From positions 59,253,254 to 59,317,253 of the forward strand of contig NC_085138.1 of NCBI RefSeq assembly GCF_035046485.1: DNA of 64,000 nt, read 5' to 3'. A program made the position numbers and the translations under genes. Under the pieces are notes generated by a model, which was not told where the DNA came from, ran no database searches, and was given only the letters and a program-made list of their open reading frames with translations. Each line of letters begins with the position of its first letter. Positions within the stretch are counted from its first letter, which is position 1. The DNA comes from Aedes albopictus. Its lineage: Eukaryota > Arthropoda > Insecta > Diptera > Culicidae. Shown piece after piece: positions 10,895 through 21,850 of this stretch.

Positions 10895-11155
10895 TAAATT
10901 TCGTACAGTTATCAAAATGAAACCAGTTTTTGACAGTAGTTTAGTATAGTAATTTCGGCTACAGAACATGGGTATCGGGTCGGGAAATAGTTAAAGCGAG
11001 TTATGAGGTGGGAGCTTGGGTGGGAGTCAGGTCCAATGAGAGCAAGAGAGAGTAGTCGTGTTTTTGTTTGTTAATTTCTCATCGATCGACAACATCTGTG
11101 GAAAAGAAGTTTTGTAAAACGGTATTTATGAGAAACGATTCCAAAGTGTTCTCAG
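10895..11155. other. Spacer, nothing recognised
   Basis: Mixed-composition sequence between the SINE and the next array; no gene or repeat ends identified. Confidence 0.35.
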
Positions 11156-11159
11156 AAAG

Positions 11160-12250
11160 TATGTATGAACTACTTTCCAAAGCATTGCCTTCAGCAATCC
11201 CCGTTGATATGCCCAGATGACTTGTCGATATCATATCTAGAGAAATTCCCAATGAAATCTCTACAGTAATTTTTCAAGAATTACATGCAGAAAATCTCCA
11301 CGGGATTTTTGAAAATATTCCCGATAAAACCCCTGAAGGAATTGTTGAAAGAATCCTGGAAGATGTTTCAATGGTTTCCTGAAGGTATTCCACAAGAAAT
11401 TTCTTGGTAAATTTTCCAAGGATTGCCTGGACAAAGAATTTATGAAAATAAAACTCGATCAAAATATTTTGAAACACTCATAATGGAATCCCAGGGTGTG
11501 TTCGATCAACTCGAGAAATTTCCTTTGAAATCCTCAAAGAAATTCCCGATGCAATCCTGGAGGATAAAAAACCTCTAATGATATTCTCGAAATTTGACTT
11601 TAAGAATCCGTGGAGAAATTGCTCAGAATCGTGGATGAATTCCGGAAAAAAAATCACGCAAATTTCTTATTACCTAAGGAGAAATTCTGTAAGAGAACAG
11701 GTTTCGATGGAATGTTTGAGAAATACATATATCATGATTTTATGGAGGGATTTCTCGAAGACTGCCTGGAAGAATTACTCAAGAAGTTTTTAGTAGTATG
11801 CTCTAATGCATTTTTGAAGAAATTCACCATGGAATACCAGCGGAATTTCCCAATTGATCCCTACAGAAACTTTGATAAAATGAACGGGGAAGTTTCCGAT
11901 TAAATTCTTGGATGAATTTCTAAAAAAAAAAACTCCACCGAATTTGTTGATACATTCCTCAAGGAAATATGAACAGATTTCTTGAAAAATATCTGCTGGA
12001 ATTTACTATTGAATCCCTAAATGAAGTCCTCAGGAATCTCTGGATGAATCCTGCCACAATTCTCTCAAAATGGGTTTCCCAGGGGAACACCTGATAAAAG
12101 TCTCCATATATTCCTGGAAAATCCAAAAAGAAAGAAATTTTATAAAATTCTTAAAAAAACTGCAGAAATTTCTGTTGGATTGTCAATAAAATATATATGT
12201 AAAGGGATCCTCATTAGATAAAGTCCGTGATAATGTTCATACGAATTGTA
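11160..12250 (-). repeat. Degenerate gaattcc-type array, G-rich orientation
   Basis: Diverged gaagaatttctgga-type units on the plus strand. Reading frames here (for example 11610-11903) are artefacts of the motif. Orientation changes to the C-rich form at about 12260-12425. Confidence 0.65.
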
Positions 12251-12259
12251 TCAGTATTG

Positions 12260-12425
12260 ACAGTGGATAAATTCCCCACAGAATCCCTTTTGAAATATCG
12301 AAAGATTTTTTGAATCGTTGGAGATTTCTTTCTCCAGAAATTTCATCGGTTTTTTTGTTAGATATTCTTGCGAAATTTCTCTATGGATTTTTGGAAAATC
12401 ACCTGAGTAATCTATATAATTGTTC
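12260..12425 (+). repeat. Short C-rich segment of the same array
   Basis: Units such as tttctccagaaatttc mark reversal of the array just before the retroposon insertion site. Confidence 0.5.
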
Positions 12426-12489
12426 TAATTTAATCGTTATAATTTTCTTCCATGTTAAGAATTTCAAGTTAAGTTGAAAGTTTTTCATA

Positions 12490-12513
12490 GCTCCTTGTAT
12501 TTAATATAAATAA
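12490..12513 (+). repeat. Left 24-bp target duplication
   Basis: A 24-base segment beginning GCTCCTTGTATTTAATATAA is repeated exactly at 13378-13401. It brackets the retroposon. Confidence 0.85.
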
Positions 12514-13377
12514 AACCAAAAACACGTATGTAGGGATAGGTATATATAGTTAATTTCTTCGCGGATAAAGTGAGGCGTTTTCACGGATGGTTTTAAAAGA
12601 CTCTTTGTCGCGGGTGCATTGCTGTGTAGAGATTATTGTGAAAATATGTCGTATTTCGTTTTCTTACAATTGATCGGTAAAATCAGAATTGCGCTTGTTC
12701 TACGATTTTCGCGACGCGTATTTCCATATAGAGCGGTGCCATATCATTTCAGCAATGAGTAATTTTCATATTTTTTTTATTTGGATGAAACCTTGCATAC
12801 AAGTCTTTGGGGGATGAAACCTTGCATACAAGTCTTTGGCCGAAGACACCAAACCGATCGGACAAACCGTTTTCGAGATACAATGTGCATTTTTCATAGG
12901 TCCTTCTCATAAGTAAGGCTAGATTCAAAATGGTGAACCAAGTATGCAAAACGGCGTTTTTTCCCCAAAAACTTGTATGAAAGGTTTCATGCAAATCAAA
13001 AAATATAAAAAATAAAAACTGGAAAAAAATCCCACTTGTTCGTGGAATCGCTCTACAACCGGTGCCAGTGGTGGCTAGCGAGTGACTCCCAGATTCACGC
13101 CCTACCTTACCCTACTAACAAATACTCCTTTTCGTGACAACTGTGGGGGTGCTGTGGGTTCTACGGTTGTCGAACATTCCTTCCCTTTTCAGATGACCGT
13201 AAGGACGTGGTCGGCGCCGTTATTGACTTTCAAATGTTGAACTCTTGAATTGTGCACATTGAGAATAGTAAGCTATTCCTAAGCTTCCACATTCAATGGT
13301 TCTCTGTGCAATTTCGATTGTTCTGGGCAATCACGGAGTAGCAACTACGATGTGTACGGTTATTTTTGCTTTGCTTT
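12514..13377 (+). mobile_element. Retroposon with 24-bp TSD (copy 1)
   Basis: An 864-bp insert between exact 24-bp direct repeats. The 3' half (about 13050-13377) matches the reverse complement of the second copy at 16246-17113: shared blocks include CCTTACCCTACTAACAAA, GACCGTAAGGACGTGG and CAATCACGGAGTAGCAACTA. The 3' end carries a short tandem tail, (TTTGC)n. Long TSDs and a microsatellite-like tail indicate target-primed reverse transcription. The 5' part differs from copy 2 and contains a MITE (12769-13008). No intact protein is encoded. Confidence 0.75.
12769..13008. mobile_element. 240-bp MITE with internal 29-bp duplication
   Basis: The left end ATATTTTTTTTATTTGGATG and the reverse complement of the right end (ATATTTTTTGATTTGCATG) continue to pair through GAAACCT..CATACAAGT. 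A 29-bp unit (12783-12811) is tandemly duplicated at 12812-12839. The 81-codon minus frame across it is fortuitous. Confidence 0.6.
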
Positions 13378-13401
13378 GCTCCTTGTATTTAATATAAATA
13401 A
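13378..13401 (+). repeat. Right 24-bp target duplication
   Basis: Exact copy of 12490-12513, adjoining the (TTTGC)n tail. Confidence 0.85.
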
Positions 13402-13599
13402 TCAAAATTTCATTGCATTCAGTTAATTTATTTCGGAGATATGACAGCTCAAAGTTGGCAATTGGATAATAATAACTTTTCTAGAATATTTCTAACTTCG
13501 TCTAGAACAGCCCTATATTTTCCAAATTCGGACCACATACACAACTATTTGATCAACTTACAATAAACAACTGAAATTTTCAAAAGTATCCCTAATTAT

Positions 13600-13905
13600 T
13601 TGGTGAAAATCCTTGAAGTACTTAAAGAATATTTCCTAAATGAAATCCTCATGAAATCACTGAAAAACTATTCCATTCATATTTGAAAAATTACCCAATG
13701 ATTCCTGTAAGAATAATCCGCATAGAATCACTGAAGAATCTCCAGAAGGAATTCTGGGTCGGATTCCCGAAAGACGTTCCTGCAGGAATTTGTCAAAAAC
13801 TCATTTAATAAATTTTCATCAAAATACCTTGAGATATATCCAATGGAATCCCTATACGAAATTCTCAAGAAACTTTGAGAGAAAAATTGTGCCATGCTCA
13901 TGAAA
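13600..13905 (-). repeat. Degenerate gaattcc-type array, G-rich
   Basis: Plus-strand units such as gaatctccagaaggaattctg. It precedes the flip at about 13960. Confidence 0.55.
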
Positions 13906-13959
13906 AACACAACAAGGAATCCAACTATTCTTACACATATAAACTCAGATTATCCTCAG

Positions 13960-15065
13960 TAAAATTCCTCGAGCCTTACCTTCAAAAAATCTTCCAGAGA
14001 TTTCTTGAGAAACTCTGCCGGGAATGCCTTCGCAAATTTCTTCGAGAACTTCTTCAGGAATTTTGCCATTGATTCCGTTGGAAAATTCTTCATTTCCCTA
14101 AAAATTTTCTCTAAAGAACTTTTTTATAAACCTTCTCTGGATTCCTCCCGATATTGCTTCATGGATTCCTTTAGAAAATGCTGCAGGAATTTCTTTTGCA
14201 AAGTTTTCTACGTATTTCTTTTGAAATTTCTTTTCAATAACAATTATAATAAAATAAATCATTAAAAATTCTTCCAGAAATTTATACCGAGACACAGAGT
14301 TTTTTGGAAATTCTTCTAAAATTTCCTTCAGATTTTTTTCTTATTCGTTTATTTGGAAAGCTCGGGCACCACATGGGCATAACTGAGCCGAAATCATTTG
14401 TTCTTTTTTTTCTGAAATTCTTACACATTTCTTTAAAAATTTCTGTATTTTTTCCCTGAGAAATTTTCTATGGATTTATATCAAAATGAGATTCTTCAAA
14501 AAATTTCTACGGAGCATCCTTCAGATGAAATCAAGCAGTATTTCCACAGCAATTTCTCCGGCATTTCGTCTAAGGATAACGCCAACCATTGTTTCAACGG
14601 ATTCCTTAGAAATTTATTTCGATTTTTTTATAGGAATTTTCGGAGAAACTCCTTAAAAATCTCTAGGAATATTCCTGGATTGATTCCTGAAAGAATTTTT
14701 GAAGGCAGAGATTTATTTAAAAGTATTACAGGGATTCAACTGAAGTTTTATACTGAAATTCCTTCAGGGATTTTTTTTTTTCAGATGCCAGAATTCCTTC
14801 TCAAATTCCTTCAAGGAGATATTTTCGTCCCCAGAAACTGCTGCAGAATTCTAAGGATTTCTTCAGGAATTTCAGCAAAGGATTTCTCCAAAAAATATTT
14901 CACGATTGATTAGTAATTTTTCTTAAAAATTATTCTAAAATCCTTCCGGTTTTTTTTAAAGTTCTCCCAAGTTTTTCTACAAGAATTCCTTGATAAAGTT
15001 TATTAAATGATTCCTGTAGAAATTAGTTGAAGTTTTTTTTTTGCAGAAATTGCTTCTGTGATTCC
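13960..15065 (+). repeat. Degenerate gaattcc-type array, C-rich
   Basis: Dense ttcttcaggaatttc units. The 147-codon frame at 14470-14913 is one of the longest in the window but is made of the array motif, so it is not called as a gene. Confidence 0.7.
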
Positions 15066-15079
15066 ATCATAAACATCCG

Positions 15080-15720
15080 TTGGGATTTTTTAAGAGATCA
15101 TGAATTCGGGAATTATTCAGAAGTACAAGAATGACTGAAAATATTATAAGGAATCCCTGTAGAATTGTCTCTAGCTTTCCCTTCAAATCTCCTGGAGAAG
15201 AAACTGTTAAAATTTCTTTTAAAGGAAATTCTAGACAAAAATTCCTGTAGCAATATTTAAAGTTATCTCTGGGGTCAATTCCTGGATGAATGCTTAAGAC
15301 AATACCTAAAGAAACTCTCAAAGATCCCTAGTAAAAACCATAAGACACTTGTGGAGGTAATTTACAGGTAATTGCAAGGAACATAACCTGAGATATTTAT
15401 GAGGAGGTTCCTGGATAAATCCGTGGAGGAATTTCTGGAAGAATCTCTTTAAAAAATATCTGCTGAAATTCTGACAGAAATCGTAGACAAAAGCAAGGAT
15501 GAGATTCTTGAAGAAATTCCTCAACTAATTTCTGAGGGATCACTGGAGGAATCCAAGATAAAACTCTTACACAATTTCTAAAAGGATTTGTACTTAAACA
15601 TTCTAAAACTACTACTATCTTGTGAAATTTCCGAATGGAATCATGCAGAAAAGAATCACTGAGGAACTCTTAAGAAAACCAATAGAAAATGAATATGAAG
15701 GAATGTCTGGAACTTCTTTA
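15080..15720 (-). repeat. Degenerate gaattcc-type array, G-rich
   Basis: Orientation flips again near 15070, making a C-rich/G-rich imperfect palindrome with the previous block. Confidence 0.65.
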
Positions 15721-15743
15721 TTACACCACCGAACCTAACTTCA

Positions 15744-15898
15744 AAATGACTGACAACCCTCAGGTCATTTTAACAGATCTAACATGAGCATGAAAAAGAC
15801 GGCAACAAGATCGATAAAGTAGAATATATGATCCGTCTTTTCCGTGCATGTGTGTGGTCTGTCAAAATGACCTGAGAAGTGTCAAACATTTTCATGGT
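15744..15898. mobile_element. MITE with TCAGGTCATTTT inverted ends
   Basis: Left CTGACAACCCTCAGGTCATTTTAACAGA-like sequence pairs with the reverse complement of the right end (TTTGACACTTCTCAGGTCATTTTGACAGA form). An inner AAGACGG/CCGTCTT pair extends the hairpin. A possible half copy lies near 17770-17810. Confidence 0.6.
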
Positions 15899-16221
15899 TA
15901 GCTTTGGGACATTTTTTTATTACCGTACGGGTTTGGGCCGAATGGTCTCAGATTTTCATGAAACTTTTACCACAGGCAGGGCTCATGGATATATGAACAA
16001 AAAAAAAAAAAAAGAAAAAATCAGGGTCGCCTTATTTCCCGGAAATCACAGGTGGGCATTTTTTGTTTTCCCCTGACACTACTTACTTTGAAAAATCATA
16101 ACTCGAGAGCGAAGCATTGTAGAAACAAAGTTATTTTTTTTGAAAATTAAATTAAATTTTCTCAGAAATCCAAAAAATAATGAACTGGAAAACGTTTTCC
16201 ACAAAATAAGCCACATTTGAA

Positions 16222-16245
16222 CATTTTTCAACAAAATTGGCCATA
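16222..16245 (+). repeat. Left 24-bp target duplication
   Basis: A 24-mer beginning CATTTTTCAACAAAATTGGC is repeated exactly at 17114-17137. Confidence 0.85.
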
Positions 16246-17113
16246 GCATGAGCATGAGCATGAGCATAGATGACCGCACAATTCGTAGTTGCTACTCCGT
16301 GATTGACCAGAGCAATCGAAATTGCACAAGGAACCAATGAATAGGGCTTGGGACTAGCTTACTATTTTCAATGTACACAGGTCGAGAGCTCTCAACTTTA
16401 ATAAGGTCAATAACTGCGCCGGCCACGTCCTTACGGTCATCGAGGATGGAAGGGAATGTTAGTAAGACAAACGTTGTTATAAAGACCGCGAATCGCTGCA
16501 TCCCCACGTTTGTCTCAGGAAGGATTTTTTTGTTAGTAGGGTAAGGTACATTGTCAGTCCGGGAGTCACCTATGGTTGGTGATATGATTTGACAATGGAT
16601 CAATATACACAAACCGCCGTTAACAACCGACCACTTTTCGACGCAAGAACTAGCCAAAAAGAAAATTCTATCGCGCGTCTCCACTCCACTAGGGAGCAGA
16701 AACCTTTAGTCTATTCCACACAGAAATACACTGAACGCGACTCACTTGTCGGCGCCCGGATTTTTTCTCGACCGGCGAACCCGAAGTAACATTTTTCACT
16801 CTTTTGTGTAAATGCAAAAATTGAAAGAAAATATTTATTATCAACTAAAAGTGTATTGGAAACTAGCGCCGAAGGGAAGCGAGAAATTCGGAACCGACTC
16901 GAACCACGGCGCGCGCACACTCGTCCCGTCTTCGGAGCCCCGCAGAGGGAAGCGAGCGCGCGAAACTTTGCTGCTGCCGAACTACCGCGCACTACTGACT
17001 GCTTGGCGTCCCGTCGTCGGAGCCCCGCAGAGAGAAGGGGAAAGAAAATCGCAAAAAATCTAGCAAGGCGAGCGCGCGAAACTTTGCTGCTGCCGAACTA
17101 CCGCACACTACTC
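16246..17113 (-). mobile_element. Retroposon with 24-bp TSD (copy 2), 5'-complete looking
   Basis: An 868-bp minus-strand insert between exact 24-bp direct repeats. Its 3' tail on the minus strand is a tandem hexamer, (ATGCTC)n, at 16246-16270. The 3' module matches copy 1 (12514-13377) and the end of the SINE at 32321-32987. The 5' end (plus 17113 downwards) is GC-rich and holds two tandem units that start GGTAGTTCGGCAGCAGCAAA, like promoter monomers of some LINEs. A 130-codon frame (16292-16684, minus, with ITTFVLLTFPSILDDRKD) is unrecognised. This may be a non-autonomous LINE derivative keeping 5' and 3' ends, rather than a truncated copy. Confidence 0.75.
16937..17108 (-). repeat. Two tandem GC-rich 5' monomers
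   Basis: On the minus strand, GGTAGTTCGGCAGCAGCAAA followed by GTTTCGCGCGCTCGC occurs twice (about 17103 and 16997 downwards). The first unit carries an extra block of about 30 bases (CTTGCTAGATTTTTTGCGAT region). The position at the extreme 5' end of a retroposon suggests an internal promoter. Confidence 0.6.
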
Positions 17114-17137
17114 CATTTTTCAACAAAATTGGCCATA
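17114..17137 (+). repeat. Right 24-bp target duplication
   Basis: Exact copy of 16222-16245, at the 5' end of the minus-strand retroposon. Confidence 0.85.
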
Positions 17138-17569
17138 ACTCAAAAACGAAAAACAAGTGCATTCCAAAAATTTCAGCGAGTTAAGCTCATAAAATAATCT
17201 TCTCAAAAATATTGTTTTGAAAATTTTCCACGAGTTCGGCCATAGTTTTTCCAGTTTTTCATTTCGAATTTTCTCAACTGTAGGAAATTTTGTGGAAAAC
17301 TTTTTCCAATTTATATTTTTTTTGGATTTCTGAGAAAATTTGCTTTCATTTTCTAAAAAAAAATTTTTTCTATGATGCGTCGTTCTTGAGCTATGATTTT
17401 CCAAAAAAAGTAGTGCCAGGTGAAGATAAAAAAAATCCATTTCAGTTTTCCGGGAAAATGAGCGACCCTGAATTTTCTCAATATTTTATGTTCATATATC
17501 CATGAGCCCTGACTGTGGAAAAATTTCATGAAAATCTGAGACCCTTCGGCCCACTTTGTATGATAAGCA

Positions 17570-19792
17570 TTCTAAAGTTCTAAAAGGATACCTAGACGAA
17601 TATTCCCAGGAATCTTACAAACTCTTCATTGTAGCAAAAATCCAGCAAAAATCTTCTTTCTGAGAAAATTTCGGTAACCAGCGCTGATTTTACCATGACA
17701 GCACAGCTTATTCTGCTTGTGGACGACTCACATTTTCCAGCTAAATGGTTACCAAATAATCGTATTATCCGCGAGTTTCAGTCATCTAAAATGACCTGAA
17801 ATTATGACACTCCGTAAAAACCTTTTCCTACGTCAGTGAACATAGGATGGACAATAGTTCCATGACACCCGCGGTTTACCACCGGAAAAGGTCATTTCCA
17901 TCGAATTCAGCCGTTGCCATTTAGCCAGCATATAATCAGAACCGGCGTCAAGATTTATTGCCATCGATGTTACATCACTCTAGTTAAACGAACCGGGTAA
18001 TTGACGGTTTAAATCGCGATGTAGCATTCAATCCATTTCGCTGGTCGGTACAAATTATATCTAGTTTAAATCGCTGTAATAAAAGTTGAATCAATACAAT
18101 TTGCAGTCTGTTGATAGGTGTGATAAAACCATAATCTGCCACTTATCGGCCAGTTGACCCGAATAAGGTGACTTTTATTCAATTGGTTTAATAGTGAATA
18201 ATTACCAACTACAAATTGAGAATGAATGGCTCATCAATCAGGAGAATCATCATTTAATTGCATTACACTGCACTGATGACAACGTTTTGAATTAAAATTT
18301 AATTTCACAGTGCCGTGTTTCTCAGATGAACCATCCGCGATCGATGCAAATCAGAGGGAGTGGTTGTTGCTCTAACCCGAAGTAGTTGTAAGCCGTATAA
18401 AGGGTAGTAGCGCAATTAGCGCTTGAAGATGAATGAGCTCATCAAATTAGCATGATTTCCGTTTTTCCGTGGAAATTCCTTCTAAAAGATTTAAATCATT
18501 TTATCATTTCACTAAAGTTGCTCAGAAAGTTCCGCTTGCAGTTGTATGTAATTGTTGGGAGCTCACTGCAACGCGCCTTCCATCATCATTCTATGCAAGC
18601 TGCTCAAAACTGTTAGTCTGGCAAACGTCTCTTGAAGAACTGGATGCTGCGCCCTGCTGCAGCCGAGCCGAGAGTGATCCATCTTGAGACGTTAAAAAGT
18701 TTCGGAAGTAAAATGAGCTTACGATTGAGGTGCAAAGTTTAAACGAAGATAAATAAACTTTGCAATTGGGTTTCGCTACCGGCTTCCACTTTTTGCCTGG
18801 TGCCGGGTGCCGGGTAATCTGATGCCGTTGTTGGATGGGATGAACTTTTTGATTGCATTCTTGAAGATGAGAGATGCACCAGCAGAAATGTTCTGTGTGA
18901 AAGTAGTGAATTTTGAGATGGGTGTCTATCTTTGCCTTACAGCTACAACTCGTATGAGCTTTATACCATCCAAATCACGTAGGTTTTTATTCAAAATTGC
19001 CTCACGTATTCAATTACTACACGCCCTATAATGGATTTAAAAATAAAGAGTTTGACCGTTTAAAGACATAAAAAACAATATCCTTCTGAGCAATTGAAAT
19101 TCCAACTCTGCAAATGGCCCTTTATTCGTATGGCTAAACGGGCGATGACGACAACGACAAACACCGGCATAGTTCAGTCCTTTCATTAAGATCCTTTATC
19201 AGTTCAGCACTGACTGAATGCAGAAAGCTTTTGCCATTCACACGTCCTGCACGAAACGTTGGTCATTTTCCTTCTTCAGATTTCCCCTCATCCAAATGCT
19301 GGGCGCAACCGAACCAAAGAGGGATGATCGCTTTTCATCGATACATCAACTGGTGAATCAAAACCCATAAAACTCATCGCAAATCGTTGTTTATGGTTTC
19401 GCAAATATAGCCATTGGACCAGCAGTAACGGTCGGGAAATTATTGAATATTAGTATTCAATATCCCGCTTGCAGGCAGCCAACCAAACCCAGTGGAAGAG
19501 TAAACAACCCTCGCTCGTTATTCGTCATCATCTCGAAGTCCGTCATCATCAGCATCGTCGTCGGGGAAGACGACGTGTTTGGCCTTTTCCAAGTTTTCCC
19601 TTTTTCTTAGTTTTTTTTTGCTCTGTGTTGTTCCGGAAACTTTGATGGTTTGTTTTTCTACGCCATTCAGTTGGAACGATGACCATCATCCGTTTTGTTC
19701 TTCTATGGAGCACTGAAATCGTTTAGAAATGGGGCAAAGGTTAGCAACCATGCTTTCGCTGCACTATGACCAAAGAATCCGTCGTCTCTCAC
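17570..19792. other. Unique, repeat-poor host sequence
   Basis: About 2.2 kb of high-complexity DNA with no repeat ends. Parts around 17930-18330 are rich in homeodomain-like and GATA-like words (TAATTG, TTTAATTG, TTATCGG), which could mark a cis-regulatory element; such short words are weak evidence. No gene call apart from the exon candidate at its right edge (19793-19867). Confidence 0.4.
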
Positions 19793-19867
19793 CTTAAACG
19801 AATGTGTAACCAGACCGGCTTCCTCGACGGCCAGTCTACATCGAACCAAATCTTCATCGTTGCCATC
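19793..19867 (-). CDS. Candidate 75-nt internal exon, unknown protein
   Basis: On the minus strand a pyrimidine-rich tract (ttcatgtttatttttAAG) ends in AG at 19869-19868. It is followed by 25 in-frame codons translating to DGNDEDLVRCRLAVEEAGLV then THSFK. The exon ends at a near-consensus donor, AAG|GTGAGA (19792-19787). Length is a multiple of three, phase 0 at both ends, and composition is protein-like. It lies in unique sequence, not in a repeat. I do not recognise the protein. The larger open frame runs 19930-19703, so it could also be a longer exon or chance. Confidence 0.45.
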
Positions 19868-19869
19868 CT

Positions 19870-20170
19870 TAAAAATAAACATGAATACCAGATACAACAG
19901 TATCGACCGCATAGAGCTTTGAAAATTCATGGATGGAAACGGTTTTCCTGAGAAGCTGACAGGACATTAAGGACAAACGTCTTGAAATCCCGGTTCAACA
20001 GTGCATCAAAACTTCAGACGCACAAATCTCAAGAAGCAAGCTTCAAACAACAATGCATTTTATTATTATGTTCTTGCTCACTTGTAATAAGCTTAAAATA
20101 AGAAGCTCAGGTGCGCTGGTTTTGTTTACGAAGAGATTTGTGCCCTCAAAATCGTGAGTAGGTGCCAAAG
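19870..20170. other. Unique spacer
   Basis: Unique sequence between the exon candidate and the LINE fossil. No gene is seen. Confidence 0.35.
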
Positions 20171-20177
20171 TCGGCCA

Positions 20178-20269
20178 TTGTGGCGGCCATATTGGGATTC
20201 TAACAAGTCTGTCCTTAAAGCAACACGATGGATGATGTACAAAACTGCGTAAGGGGTAACTATGTAGCT
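20178..20269 (+). pseudogene. LINE reverse-transcriptase fossil, 5' part
   Basis: In the frame that continues beyond the hAT insertion, codons resemble the LI.L..ATMDG..CK.R stretch found upstream of the QGD motif in LINE RTs, with two stop codons. Homology here is weak on its own and rests mainly on frame continuity with 21487-21850. Confidence 0.4.
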
Positions 20270-21494
20270 CAGAGGTTCCCAAGCTTTTTGCTATCGCGGC
20301 GCCTTTTGAAATTTTCAAAAATTTCGCGGCGCACCTACATCTTTTAACAGAGAATTTTCATTATTTTCGAACAATTTTCAGTTCAAACATTTAAATGCAA
20401 TTTTGTGATGAACTTTCAGTACCATGTTTCCTCAAAATCTAATTAAATTAAAATTTCTTGGGTCAAAACGTGTTTTCAATAAAAATTGCTTTGAAATTTC
20501 ATAAATATTTGTTAGATTTCAAATGTCATGTTTATTTATTGAACAAGGTAAACCAATATATCAAAAAATTCTGCAGATAAAGCGAGCTGCTGATGCTTTA
20601 TAATTCAACAAAAAAATTGTAGAACTGTTGCAATACTTTAATAATTCCGGGTACTTTTCAATGATTTCACAGAGTTTTATAGAAACCTTAGATTTTTGTT
20701 AAGAATGTAGTGTGGTAAAATTTCAGCTGAATTAAGTAAAAAATTATAATGTTCAGGACTAGGCTGATCATGGATCACTCATTTCCATGCGTTTGATCAT
20801 TATGTCTTGAGAAAAGCTTGAAGGGCTATCTTTCACATAAGTTTTGGATGACTATTTGGTCCAACAATTGAAAAAGCAATTCCTTTGGTGCAAAATCTTT
20901 ATTAAAAAAAAATATCTCAATTTCGATCAAAAGTTACTTACTTTATCATAACTTTCGATTTATATCTCAAAATGAAATCATTATTGAGATGTAATCTACT
21001 TGAACATAACCGAAAATTTGTAGAAATATTCTGTGATAGTGACGTTAGTAAAAAATGTCGTCCCGAAAAGCAGAATACAACATAAAGACCGGGAAACGGA
21101 TGGAAATTATTCTGGAAAGAACTGTAAAAGGAATCTTGCAATATTTACTTTCAGTTACAAGCTGTTGGTAGAATTGAAAACTGTTCTGGAGTATAGGAAA
21201 TCCAATCATCTATTTTTGAATCTTACCCAAGAATTTCTCAAAACTCCGAGAATTTAAAAATTTGATAAAAATCAAAATGTTTTAAGAGGATATCAGGATT
21301 CCAAGAACATTCGAAGGTTAGTATATTTTTAGGAAAAAATGCCGTGCAGCAACACTTCGAAGATCTATCAAATAAAAAAGACGTTCCGTTATTGAATTAT
21401 GTTGTTTTGGCTCAACACCCTGCGGCGCACCAGCGAAATGTTCACGGCGCACCAGGGCGCCGCGGCGCACAGTTTGGGAAGCACTGTTGTAGCT
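20262..21494. repeat. 8-bp target duplication around hAT element
   Basis: ATGTAGCT (20262-20269) and TTGTAGCT (21487-21494) flank the element below, with seven of eight bases matching. Confidence 0.65.
20270..21486. mobile_element. Non-autonomous hAT-like element
   Basis: Begins CAGAGGTTCCCAAGCT and ends with the inverted form of CAGTGCTTCCCAAACTG; both ends also share GCGGCGC-rich sub-terminal blocks. CAG-starting ends with 8-bp duplications are the hAT signature. The 1217-bp interior is AT-rich without a transposase frame. It sits inside a LINE RT fossil, splitting it. Confidence 0.75.
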
Positions 21495-21850
21495 TATTCA
21501 AATCTCGCTGGAGACTGCAACAAGGTGACGGCCTCTCATGCCTATTCTTCAACATCGCTCTGGAAGGTGTAATGCGACGAGCTGGGCTCAGCAGCCGAGA
21601 TATGGTTCACAGCACCCTATGGCTAACCCAGTATCCAGCAAGTGACCCATGCCAGACGGATACGATGGCTTGGGGATGTTGCAATAACGCTGGACAACAA
21701 CCCTGCAAAGTTGATGTTCGCTCCTGATCCGGTTGTCACAGAAGGCATTTCAGAGAGTACGATGGACGGACCAGATGGAGCGCGATCTAGCCAGCTTTGG
21801 GTGGACCAAGGATGGTGAACGGCAGCCGAAACTGAGAATTGTGATATACA
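21487..21850 (+). pseudogene. LINE reverse-transcriptase fossil, 3' part
   Basis: Starts in frame with LFKSRWRLQQGDGLSC then LFFNIALEGVMRRAG, the conserved QGD..S..LFNIALE block of a non-LTR reverse transcriptase. An internal deletion follows. Then come fragments of the C-terminal tail (MAWGCC..., MERDLASFGWTKDG), with frameshifts. Related copies are at 36185-36765 and 56985-58518. Dead copy. Confidence 0.75.

Larger units (their letters stand above)
15924..17566. mobile_element. Fold-back element split by a retroposon
   Basis: The left arm (about 15924-16200) and right arm (about 17280-17566, inverted) share GGGCCGAAtGGTCTCAGATT, TTTCATGAAA and CAGGGCTCATGGATATATGA blocks. The pairing ends at TTGGGCCGAA on the left and TCGGCCCA on the right. 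The loop was the landing site of the retroposon at 16246-17113. Removing that insert and one 24-bp repeat restores a hairpin of about 750 bp. Confidence 0.65.

Noticed and set aside
16292..16684. 130-codon frame inside retroposon copy 2
   Set aside because: Copy 1 is frameshifted across the same module and the peptide has no domain I recognise; kept only as part of the retroposon entry.
16720..16800. LTR/primer-binding-site-like GGCGCCCGGA
   Set aside because: An isolated match with no paired LTR, polypurine tract or gag/pol frame; it lies inside the retroposon bounded by 24-bp TSDs.
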